A stretch of 64,000 nucleotides of DNA from Epiperipatus broadwayi (taxonomy: Eukaryota; Onychophora; Udeonychophora; Euonychophora; Peripatidae), in NCBI GenBank assembly GCA_028023455.1, contig JAQFVV010000143.1, positions 470,001-534,000 on the forward strand, in the 5' to 3' direction. Numbering within the stretch: position 1 is the stretch's first letter; each line of letters starts with the position of its first letter. The notes below the pieces were generated by a model. The model was given only the letters and a program-made list of their open reading frames with translations. It was not told where the DNA came from and searched no databases. This document shows, one piece after another, positions 45,749-56,649 of the stretch. Both the position numbers and the translations under genes were made by a program.

Positions 45749-48363
45749 AGGCAAATTATCCGTAAGTACCAAGTAAAACTCCATTTTAGCGTTCTAAATT
45801 TTAGTTTTAATTGCTGTCTTTTGTTACCGGTGTTATAACAATAAGAATCCCGATTTGTAAACTGTTTTTTGTTTTTATACATTTCACGCGCATAGATTTC
45901 TAGGAACGCTAAGATTTTTAACTGCCTATTGTTTAAATTCATTTAGATTTTTATACGTATTGTTTAAATACATTTCATTTATTACAAATAAAAAAAAAAA
46001 TAATAATAAAATCAGTTTTATTTTCACACACATGCCCACCCCAACTTAACTTCAGGTCATCCAAATTCATTTAACTATAAATTAATATTCAATTTTTAAT
46101 TAAAAATATATATATATACATTAGTTTACTTAATCAAATAGTTTTATATATACAATATTACTTTGTAAAATACTGATCGTATTTTATTTTATAATAAAAT
46201 AATCTATTGTGCATTACATGTATAACATGTAATAAATAACAAACAAATAATCTTCCCATTATTAATATAAATTCCAAATGGATTGGGTTCAATAAGTAGG
46301 CTTGATCTTTTTAGGAATATGTGCTATGTAAGCTACCCTTCACAATGCGTATAATTGTATTTACCTTGAATGATGGAGGGAATCAATGGTTAAAGTATAA
46401 ATCTTGTTTACACTTCTTCCTGACTGTCAAGACTCCCATGGGACTGACAGTCATGAGGATGCCAAAATTAATATTAGTATTTAGAATCGTAATTAAATCA
46501 ATAAAGTAAATTGATTAATTAACGTAGAGTTGTCGGAGTAGACCCCCCATCATGATAAGGAATAGATATGATATTATGTTAAGTTATGTAATAGCATGAT
46601 GAACAAATAATTTCAGGTATATAAATTAAGCTTTTAATTACATAAAGTGCCGAAATAAGTATATAAATAACCCAATGTTTCTGAATCTACAAATTTGCCA
46701 ATAATAGAATTGTAATTTATTTTTCTTGATTTCTGATATGAGTAAGCAAATAAGTAAAGGGTAATAATTCAATAATAAAAGGAAATGAGAATATTTTATT
46801 TAAAAGTCAGATAATGTAAAATACGTATTGAAAGAGAAAATCATAATCTATTTAAACTTATATATGTGTAACACTACAGTCAATAAATATTAAAGTTTAT
46901 AAAAATGAAATGTATTAAATTAAGATAGTCTGTGAGAGCGATTGTCCGCCCATTTTAAATAAACAGACTTAGTAATTAAAATCTACGGCTATATTATCAC
47001 TGTCAATCATGTTCTTGTGTGTGGGCTAATATCCTCCACAGTTGTTTGTTGTTGATTGGAAACAAATAAAAGCAATGGGACCTTGTTTAAGGCCGTATAA
47101 ATTGAATATATATATGCGTTATTAACTTTCATTCACGAGGCTAAGGTTTAATTAAATTATATGTGTAAGCTGGGGTTCTTTCTATGCCCCGTCAAACGAT
47201 GTAAGGACTGACCGTCAATCAAAAATTCGGGAGTTTGATCTTAGGATATACCCTCGTCTGGGTTCTGCAGACACTGGAGAGTTTGACCCCAAATCCTGAA
47301 TTTTAGCATACCTTGGCTAATTCATGTATCTCCAGAAATCAAATGTACTTTAGGTTAGAAGCAGATGCACCTCTGCGGCGTAAGACTTTGAAGCCTATCC
47401 TAACCAAAGCCTCACATTGCAAATGGATTCTATATTCCCTTTAACCCTTGGTCTCTATGAGTTGTTAATAACTTTATCTTGATATTCTGCATGTGATAAT
47501 TATAATTGTGTATGTGTTCCAGCCGACTAAATTCAAACCCAGCTACAAGACAACTAAATAATACCTGCTTAAGCAACTTAGATCCTATGGGTGGTCAGTC
47601 ATTGTCAATATATTGTATTAGGGTACCATATCTTATGTGATTGCCATCAACTAGCAACTAATCCCTTTGTAGCCTCAATTAATAATAATGTTCGTGTACA
47701 TAAAATAATTAGATATAATATAAACTGCTAGTATTTCGGCTAATAAATATGTACTTGCACACATCCATTGGGATATATATAATTAGTGATTAGGGTCTAA
47801 TGCACACAATAGAACCCATATATATTGCTAAAAAAGTAGATGAACCCTGAGAGAGAAACCAAAGTGCAGTTCTGTGAACTAAGCCGTGGCATATGAAAGA
47901 CTGAGGTGTATCGTCAAGGGGTGTTGGCTAAGTGGCTGAGGCTAGGAATATCAAGGAGGGTTTAAACCTAGGACAGGGTTGACTCTGTACCGGATGGTTG
48001 AAAGCCTTTGCTTGGTTTTTCAGTCTTGTTGGCCAGTTATACAAACTTGACCAGTACAGATTTTTTTTTCCCATATAATCTGATGCCGCAACATAAGCCT
48101 GATAATAAATAATATACACACACACAGAATAATGTAATTGGTAATATATGTGGTAATATAGGTATTTTTTTTCTGGATAATCTGATACGTCAACATGTGG
48201 ATTGGACATTAAACCATTTTGTAAGGACACTAACAATGTTTAAGTGAAATGTTTATAAAAAGAGGGTGTGTATGTATATACATCCAGATTTTATTTCTTT
48301 ACCATTTAATCTGTGTGATATATAAATGTATCTAGATTTTTTATCTTCTCATGTAAAACAGAT

Positions 48364-48780
48364 GTGTGTGGTAAAAGTTTATTGATATTTAGTTCTTTTG
48401 ATTATGTAGGAAAAAAAAATAATACTAGGAAACCAATTTTGAAAAAGTATTATAATATCAGGTTAAGACCAGAAACTAGGGAGATGCAGCACTTTGTACG
48501 TATATGTAAAATAATTTCATTATTTTTTGCAAGACAGATGAGAGGTTGCAACAGTAAGGGGAACTTAGACACAGAAGACATGAGCAGCTTAGAAACAGTT
48601 AGGAGGGTCAAAATACGTTAGGGCATAATAAAGATGAGCAAACAACAAATAATTTTTCTATAATTAGATGGGATGGGACAAATAAAAATTTTTTCAGAGG
48701 GCTATTAGAGAAACATGGAGTGTTAACAAACCCAATGAACAGCCCGTAAAAAAAAGACCCAGGGGAAGCGGACATTACCA
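48364..48780 (+). other. Leader of gag-only element
   Basis: Sequence between the left LTR and Gag. An 85-codon frame at 48364-48621 (MCGKSLLIFSSFDYVGKKNN...) has no family resemblance I can name. It could be decayed N-terminal Gag or leader. No clear primer binding site was found after the LTR. Confidence 0.3.
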
Positions 48781-48814
48781 AACAGAATATAATTTCAAAA
48801 TAAACAAAAAAGAA

Positions 48815-49710
48815 ATGAAGAAGATAGGTACAAAAATGGAATTCAAAGACCCAGATAAAGTCAAGCACAATGTACCAGTAGCAGACACAGGAAAAGACTG
48901 GGAGGCCAGAATAATTAAACTAGAAAGCATGGATAGAATATTAGAATTGCTGGAGAAGAAAGCAGAGCAGAAGGGAAAAAAAGGCAAATGTAAGAGGTCC
49001 AGAAGACCACAACCTAGACATACGAAGAGAACCTACAGATGACTGCAAAGGGGGAAAGGAAAGGAGAAGAGTCAGTAAAAGGCTGAAAAGAACTGGGAGG
49101 ATGCAACAGCTGCGGAAGAAAAAGTGGAAAGGGATGTTAGAAAGAAGAGGTCTGGATCGTGATGCGCCTGATGAAAGCGCCGATAGCAAGAGCTATACAA
49201 ATCAAAGTATTCCGGGGTGAGATGGGAGAGAACCCAATGAAATATTTACAGAGCTTAGAAGAGTTGAGGTGCTACAAGCCAATGGGAGATGAACAGGTGA
49301 TGGTAGCTATCAACAACCTGGAAGTGACAGCCAAAGACGGGTGGTGAAGCATATTGCAGCAACTGGCATCATGGTGGACATACAGAAAGGCACTATTAGA
49401 TACGTTCTGGAGCCATGAAAGTCAAGATGGGATTATGAATAGCATTCTCCACATGAAATATAAGGAGGAAGAGACCCAAATCCAATTCTTCCTGCATCAA
49501 GTGGCCTGCCTAAAAGCGCTGACAGCGTTCCCTGACGAGTGCCCAGATCGTTGGAATATCATATATAATATGTCGATGCTGACCCAACACATGATGATCA
49601 GCAATAGAAAGTGTAATTTAAAGATGACAGAGCTACTGACCAACATCGACTTTGGGAATTTTACCAAGAACACCAGGGGGAAAAAGCTACCTTCAATGCC
49701 CATGTGTTAG
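48815..49710 (+). pseudogene. gag (remnant): Retrotransposon Gag (capsid) remnant
   Basis: A charged N-terminal part (MKKIGTKMEFKDPDKVKHNV...; 48815-49042) has a coiled segment (LESMDRILELLEKKAEQK) and a basic tail. After frame changes come IKVFRGEMGENPMKYLQSLE and ELRCYKPMGDEQVMVAINNL (49200-49320), then SWWTYRKALLDTFWSHES and QFFLHQVACLKALTAFPDEC (49365-49535). This fits the retrotransposon Gag capsid pattern (FRG...NP..YL..LE, then A..W, then W...K..L...F). The 118-codon frame at 49354-49710 is intact. No zinc knuckle follows; the frame ends shortly before the right LTR. Confidence 0.7.
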
Positions 49711-49818
49711 GTATAATAAAAATAGTAAAGAAACTATCAAGTAATCAGTCATCTGCGCCCGAAGAGTAAGGGAAAGGTTTTTTTTGTTTTGTTTTTTTAC
49801 AGACCAACAGGACGGATA

Positions 49819-52502
49819 TGAAGTGATGCATATCTACCAGTAGATATACTTGCTACATGTTGCTGTGTTCAAACCTATCTTCCAGCGTAGAAATAATTTT
49901 ATTAATAAAATACATCGACATATGTTAGGAATAGGGGTGTGTGTGTGCAATTACGAAGAGAAAATGGTTATAAAAGACTTCATAATCAGACTTAGCAATC
50001 TTAAGTAAAGAATAAATAGTTTCATTAGAAAATCTTCCAGCTAAGTTTAGAAATTAATAAAATCAGTAAAAGCAATGAAGAAAATCTTAAAATGTGTATA
50101 CAATGGGAGAGTGGTTCAAACGCACTAAGAAAAGTAAAATAAGTGCTGTACTCCTAGAGCAATATTAAAATAGTTAGTTGTTACTCTTACAGAGGAAATA
50201 CATTGTAATAAAAAATACGAATACAATGCACAGCAAGACAAGAGTGGTGATATAGAGGTGGGAAGGAAGAAGGGCACTTAAAGTACATCTACTAATAGCT
50301 TTCTTGAAACACACTGCAGGCAAAACCTGAGTGGCTTTGTTAAAGAGGATTAGATTATTTTTGCAAAAATTATTAATAGATAAAATATTGAACAACTGTT
50401 GGTGAAAAAACCCTCCGTGATATTTAAGCTTAAATTTAAAAATAACTATGTGGACTGTAGCTGAAAAGATGTACGAGTCAGTGTATGCTTCTCCAGATCA
50501 TAGCAGCGGGGAGACAAGCATCCAAATCGTTCCTCAACATAATGTAAAGGAAAGATCTCCTCATCGCCCACCATCCATTCCTTACCGTGAATTCACTCAT
50601 CTACCTCAGAGAAATCCTCAAGCAGGCCAGTAAACAATATTATTTCAGATGACTGCATCTATATAATCTTAGTACGTATTTTATTTTTTCCCTTTAACCA
50701 TTAATCTTGTTGCTAGTTAAGCTTTCACATTTTAATAGAAAATATTTTTTATACATGCAAATAATTGTATTTACCTTGAATGATGGAGGGTATCAGTAGT
50801 TAAAGCATAAATATTGTTTACGCTTCTTCCTGACTGTCAAGACCCCCATGGGACTGGCCAAGTCATGAGGATGCCAAAATTACTATTAGTATTTAGAATT
50901 GTAAGTAAATCAATAAAGTAAATCGGTTAATTAACATCCAGAGTTGCTGGAGTAGATCCCCATCATGACAAGGAATAGTTATTATATTATGTTATGTAAT
51001 AAGATGATGAGCAAATAATGTTATATAAATTAAGTTTTTAATTACATGAAGTACCAAAATAAGTATAAAAAAAACCCAATGTTTCCGAATCAACAAATTT
51101 ACCAATAATAGAATTGTTATTTTTCTTGATTTCGGATATAGGTAGGCAAATGCGTAAAAAGTAATAATTCAATAATGAAAGGAATTAAAAATATTTTATT
51201 TAAAAGTCAGATAATGTAAAATATGTATTGAGTATTGAAAGAGGAAATCATAATCTATTTAAACCTATATATGTGTAACGCTAGTTGATAAATGTTAAAG
51301 TTTATAAAAATGAAATGTATTAAATTAAAATAGTCTGTGATAGCAATTGTCTGCCCATGTTAAATAAAGAGATTTAGTAATTAAAATCTACAGCTATATT
51401 ATCGCTGTCAATCACGATTCTTGTGTGTGGGTTAATATCCTCCATAGTTGTTTGTTATTGGTTGGAAACAGCGTATGAATTATTTACTCTTATTAATAAA
51501 AGCAAACAGACCTTGTTTAAGTCCGTATAAATTGAATATATATATATGCGTTATTAACTTTCATTCATGAGGTTAAGGTTTAATTAAATTATATACATGT
51601 AAGGCATGGTTCTTTCTATGCCCCATCAAACAATATAAGGGCCGTCCATCAGCCAGGTGCCCGGGAGTTTGATCTTAGGATGTACCCTGGTCTGAGTTCT
51701 GCAGACACGAGAGTTTCTGCGACCCGAAATCCTGGATTTTAGCATACCTTGGCTAATTCACGTGTCTCCAGAAATCAAATGTGCTTTAGGTTAGAAGCAG
51801 ATGCACATCTGTGGCCTAAGACTTTGAAGCTTATCCTAACCATTGCCTCAGATCCCATTTGGATTCTATATTTCATTTAACCTTTGGTCTCGGTGAGTTG
51901 TTAATAACTTTATCTTGATACCCCGCCTGTTATAATTATAATAACTGTGCATGTGTTCCAGCCAACTAAGTTCAAACCCAGCACAAGACAACTAAATAAT
52001 ACCTGCTTAAGCAATTTAGATCCTATATTGTCATTATATTATATTAGGACACCGTATCCTATGTAATTGCCATCATTCTTACCCATGTGGTAACTAGCAA
52101 CTAATCCCTTTGTAGCCTCAATTAATAATAGGGTACATGTAAATAAAATAATTAGTTATAATATAAACTGTTAGTATTTTATCTAATAAATATGGGCTGG
52201 CATACGTCCATCTGGATATATATAATTAGTGGTTAGGGTCTAATACACACAATAGAGCTGACATATATATTGCTAAAAAAGTAAATGAACCCTGAGAGAG
52301 AAATCAAGTGCAGTCCTGTTAGTTAAGCCATGGCATATGGGAAGTTAAAATGTATCGTCAAGGGTGTTGGCTAAGTGGCTGAGGATAGGAAAATCAAGGA
52401 GGGTTTAAACCTAAGACAAGGGGTGACTCTGTACTGGATGGTTGAAAGCCTTTGCTTGGTTTTTCGGTCTTGTTGGCTAGTTATACAAACTTGATCGGTA
52501 CA
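49819..52502 (+). repeat. Right LTR of gag-only element (2.68 kb)
   Basis: Starts TGAAGTGATGC, ends GATCGGTACA. It is the uninterrupted counterpart of the left LTR and reveals the 5.4-kb insertion there. A purine-rich gaagagtaagggaaagg lies about 40 bases upstream, not directly adjacent, so the polypurine tract is uncertain. Confidence 0.85.
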
Positions 52503-52506
52503 ATAT

Positions 52507-52640
52507 CTACTTAAATTTCAGCACGGATTTTTGAAATGTTGCCTGAAAAATTGCATAGAAAAAAAATCCATATTAACCCCATCAAAAAATAAAAATAATA
52601 CCAACAACTTGTATTTTTAGCACTCAAAAATAATTAGTAC
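52507..52640. repeat. Left TIR, inner part, resumed after LTR element
   Basis: ctacttaaatttcagc...tgaaatgttgcctgaaaa ... tttttagcactcaaaaataa is the inverse of about 56650-56783 and completes the left TIR of the large element. Confidence 0.85.
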
Positions 52641-52641
52641 A

Positions 52642-53648
52642 TCATAATAAAACTAAGCAGGTATTTCAAAAGACTAGTTCAGTTACATTTTGATTAAATT
52701 TGTCAGCCTAAGCATTTATATTTTTCATGTGAAACGGCTATTACGCAAGCGATTGTGAGAAGTCTATTACATCACATTTCACTTTGCAAATACAAACTGT
52801 GATGTGTAATATGTTGCAGTGCGACTATATCTTTTTAAATCTTTAATTTTTGTGTATCAATTTAATTCATTATTTCTCTAAGAATGTCATATAACATATA
52901 TAACAAAATGTTTACGCAACTATTTATAAGTTTCTAAGTTTTAAAATTGTGTGTAGGTTAAATGTTAATTTTAAAAATAACAAATTAAAGTGAAAGTAAA
53001 TACGATCAAGCAGTGCCACTTTCTATTCACTTGGGGATTGCAAGTACAAACTGTTACGTGAAATATGTTACAGTACAATTACATATATCTTTTTTAAATC
53101 TTTAATTTCTGTGCATCAATTTAATTCATTATTTCCCTAAGAATCCCATATAAAATATATAATGAAATGTTTAGCAACTATTTATAAGTTTCTAGCTTTT
53201 AAAATTTGCATAGATATTTAGCTTTATATTGTTAAATTTCTTAATTTAGCTCTTTTATCTTAGTAAAACAAAGGCGATCCCCAAGGGAACAGAAAATGGT
53301 GCTGCGTGATCATATTTACTTTCACTTTAATTTGTTATTTATAAAATTAACATTTAACCTACACACAATTTTAAAAGTTAAAAAATTGCGTTAACATTTC
53401 GTTATACGAGATTCTTAGGGAAATGATAAATAAAATTGATACACAGAAATTAAAGATTTAAAAAAATAGATAATCACACTGTAACAAATTATGCATCATA
53501 GTTTGTACTTGCAAAATGAAATATGATGTAATAGACTTCTCACAATTGCTTGCGTAATAGTCCTTTCACGTGAATTGCTTGGGCCGATAAATTTAATCAA
53601 AATGTAACTGAACTAGTCTTTTGAAATACCTGCTTAGTTTTATTATGA
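52642..53648. mobile_element. 1.0-kb foldback inside the large TIR element
   Basis: The ends tcataataaaactaagcagg and, inverted, cctgcttagttttattatga are mirrored for several hundred bases (tcaaaagactagttcag, cgcaagc.attgtgagaagt). A third, direct copy of an inner part ('gcaagtacaaactg' to 'tataagtttct') lies at about 53035-53205. No coding remains. Confidence 0.8.
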
Positions 53649-56600
53649 CGTATTGAAGCAGTCGATCTGATGCTCAGATCGAGCTTCACAACCCACTCAG
53701 AATCTTCCACCACTAAACCATATTCAAACTCCATCCTTACGCACATATACGTATTTATTAATACATTTTTTTTGCTTAACCATGAAAAAAATAACTGACA
53801 TAGATATATTTATTTTAATGTAATTACCAGTAATAAATAAATAAATATTTTATTTTATTTTAATTCATATGCGTGCGTAATGGATATGTATATATTATAG
53901 GTGAGGGGAGGTTACTTGTAAAATGTGTATAAAAAACAAATGTATTATATTAATATGTATTTTAAAATTATATTTGTAATTTATCATTTATTTTAGTCAT
54001 GGCGGTCAGAAAAAAAGGTGATGCAATCCTACTGAATATTCTGGAACACAATTAAGACAATTGACCGAAAATCCATTAATCCAAATTAAATATGTTATAA
54101 CAGTAATGTAAAAATCCATTAGTGGAAATTTTATTCACTTCAAATTTTGTTTTAAAATCTTAAATCATATTTTAAAACAATCGTCCGAGAATTCTAACAG
54201 GATCCGGTCAGCAAATTCCAGAGACGCTAAGTACATAAAATGCCTCAGATTTAGCAACTAAAGTGCATACTAAGATAACCTGAAAGTAATATAAATACTG
54301 CTAGATTTGAATCCCAGGGAGACTTGTAATATTAAACAGCAATCGTCAATATAAACCACGCTCGTCGTTATAATAATCCAATGTGTCGTAAATAGTGGAA
54401 ATTTTCACCTTTCTCTCCGATCAACATGCTCTTTCCCGCACTCATCGCCCAGGATCCTGTCACCCACGCTACCTGCCTGACCGACCAAATCTAACTAGAT
54501 CTAGTTCATCATCTCCAATAGATGCTGAAATCGTTAGGAATTGCTATTATTTACCAAGGTAAAGAACCAAGGTAAAGAACTCTAGCCTGTTTAAATTAAG
54601 TTCAGCCTACTGCAAATATTTCTCATAACCCTGTCTGCCATTTAAAATAATATTCTATTAGCTGGTCATTTGACAAGAAATTAAACATTCCAGTTAAATA
54701 ATTTGTAATTTACTTACCTGATATTGGCATGTACATAACTCTATATAACTTTCTTTAAGTTTCTTTTATCATTGAGCCTCTATTATGCGGTAATAATATT
54801 TTATAACTTTTATTATCATGTTATATATATATTTAAATATGCCAATAATTCCTCAAATTCGCCAGTATGGTGTTTTCTTTTTATTTTCTCCTCTATTTTA
54901 TGGGGTGATTACATTAATTTTAATAAAAACAAGTCTTGTTATTTTTATCTTGGCGAACGCTTGTGAATTTGGGGAAAACAAATTAATTATCTTATAATGT
55001 TATTGAAGAAAAACAGAGTAAAAATCTGTTTCTCTAAGAAATGTTTTTTTTTTTTATTTTATTTAAATAACAAGCGCTAACCTTAAAACTTTATGAAATC
55101 AAATCTGTTTATTATGAAATAAATAACCCCCACCCCAATCGTATATGTTTAAATTATGTTTAGTATAATATAAAAACACTCATAACCGAATTCTCATATT
55201 TATTTAACGGTGTGGGAAGTTTATAGATAGATTAAAGTAATGAGGAAAGGGAGTCTATTCCAATGATTATGCATTTTAGTAATAAGTTTAAATAATCTAT
55301 TACTGTTTAGTATTTAAATCATACTACTACGTTGGACATTCCCAATATATATAGGTTATCAATCATTCGTCCTTAGTTTTTAAATTATCTTTCGTTCCAA
55401 GCTTTATATGCAAGCAGGCCTCCATGTTCAAATACACATGTCTTCATGCTTCGTTCCTCAGGATTTTCAGTAATCTGGATCCTGTATATTCATTCCAAGT
55501 CCAAGAACATGGCTGGCAAACACCCCCATGGAACTTAATCGTCACATGAGCTATTGACATAGGGTCGCTCCGGAAAGATCCGGCCTATCGTTATTAATAG
55601 CAGACACCTTCGTTCTGCAAACCGAATCTGCCAAAGTCGTAGAAAGAATTTGGTCAACATTCTTCGTCCTTAAATTTGGAAGCACATTAGATTGAATCAC
55701 CTAATTCCGCCACCATGCATACATCGCTCTCTTAAAGTTCTTGCCATAAATCAAACCTATGAACGTTCATAAATCGTAATGTTATGATTCTGCTAAACAG
55801 ATTTATTTATAATATTTATTAATATTTTCATATGCGCGTCTTTTTTCAACGCCAATATATATTTTTAACGAACTAACCCACACACGTTTCTAACTCAGTA
55901 AAGACATCATTTCACTTATGAATATAAAAATGTATTTTAATAAAGTTAATATTTTAATCATAAAATGATCTTTGTACGCTATTCTTTTCTGTGGGGTGGA
56001 TTGGTATCTCACAAAGATATTTCTTATAGCGCTAAATTGTGTTCTGTGTGCTTATTAATTATTGGCATATGAGCTAGCCGCAATAAAATAGAATAATTAA
56101 AGTTGTCATTTTCCAAGTTGTAAACAAATCTCATCTGATATACCTGTGTTACCGCATAAAATATAAATCAAATTATGTGTATCTAAAGAGATAAATAACG
56201 ATCAATGAAACAATAAACCGAGCATTTATGCCTATTTTTCAAATTAATAAATCTTAAATATATAGTAAAATTGCAGAATCATTGTTTCTTTTACTTAAAA
56301 GATTAATGTTTTAGTTATTAAATTATGCTTGCTTTGACAAGATGATCTCCCGCTAATCCCCTATATATATAATTAATGTGAAAGGTCGCGACCTTTAAAT
56401 GGGTCAAACATATTTTTTTACTAAAATGTTCCGTTATATAAGAGTCTTTTTGTGTCTCTGCTTTGCGATGCCAGCAGAGATAAATTAGATCGATATCATT
56501 GGCATTGTTGCTCATAAGTTGGTATATCTGAAAAATAGGCAAATAGAGCAAAATGTTCCTGACTTATGTATCTTGCGCATGAATGGACTCGAGGTACTTT

Positions 56601-56649
56601 TGCCCAGATGCTAGATCTTGTTATATGAACAGACAAAACTGACCGGTAC
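53649..56649. other. Core of the large TIR element, no gene recognised
   Basis: About 3 kb between the foldback and the right TIR. This is where a transposase should lie if the element is autonomous. I see only short frames (64 codons at 54772-54966, 77 codons at 56318-56551) without recognised motifs. The GC-richer patches at about 54410-54500 and 55390-55740 read openly only for short distances. Confidence 0.5.

Larger units (their letters stand above)
43648..45770. mobile_element. 2.1-kb TIR element with 33-bp perfect TIRs and 8-bp TSD
   Basis: The first 33 bases (ggtacttacggataatttgc... to gacgtatt) are exactly the inverse of 45738-45770. aagtaaaa flanks both sides (43640-43647 and 45771-45778). 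Inside are poly-T tracts, a 198-bp tandem array (44436-45290), two short GC hairpins around a C run (about 45300-45370) and a long hairpin at the right end (45576-45748). No transposase is seen. The GGTAC start and 8-bp TSD recall the elements at 32210 and 38108, but beyond the first five bases the TIRs differ. Confidence 0.9.
40923..46316. mobile_element. 5.4-kb insertion flanked by 11-bp direct repeat
   Basis: atatgtgctat occurs at 40912-40922 and again at 46317-46327, on either side of sequence absent from the other LTR. The insertion starts aacggacagaacgatt and ends gatctttttaggaa, with no TIRs. Near 41040-41180 a motif like 'gatggtgccagatataatgg' recurs two or three times. It contains a tandem duplication (41539-42722) and a complete TIR element (43648-45770). 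No coding motif recognised; the class is unknown. Confidence 0.65.
39907..48058 (+). repeat. Left LTR of gag-only element (with 5.4-kb insertion)
   Basis: 39907-40922 matches 49819-50759, and 46328-48058 matches 50760-52502. Between them lies an insertion of about 5.4 kb. Apart from the insertion the LTR is about 2.75 kb and differs from the right copy by many substitutions and small indels, implying considerable age. Confidence 0.8.
39907..52502 (+). mobile_element. Gag-only LTR retrotransposon with 2.7-kb LTRs
   Basis: Long direct repeats start TGAAGTGATGC (39907 and 49819) and end ...GGTACA/AGTACA (48058 and 52502). They are flanked by a 4-bp duplication atat (39903-39906 and 52503-52506). 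The right TIR of the host element shows the empty site (gacactatatttactt), which fixes the 4-bp duplication. The interior (48059-49818) is only 1.76 kb and encodes Gag-like sequence but no recognisable protease, RT or integrase. It is therefore non-autonomous in mobility, comparable in form to gag-only terminal-repeat elements described in plants. A 5.4-kb insertion enlarges its left LTR. Confidence 0.8.

Noticed and set aside
47928-48236. Minus-strand 102-codon frame spanning the LTR end
   Set aside because: Crosses the boundary between left LTR and interior and has no recognisable domain.
54400-55740. GC-richer patches in the large TIR element as a transposase
   Set aside because: Frames are short on both strands and show no DDE-type or zinc-finger motif that I could recognise.
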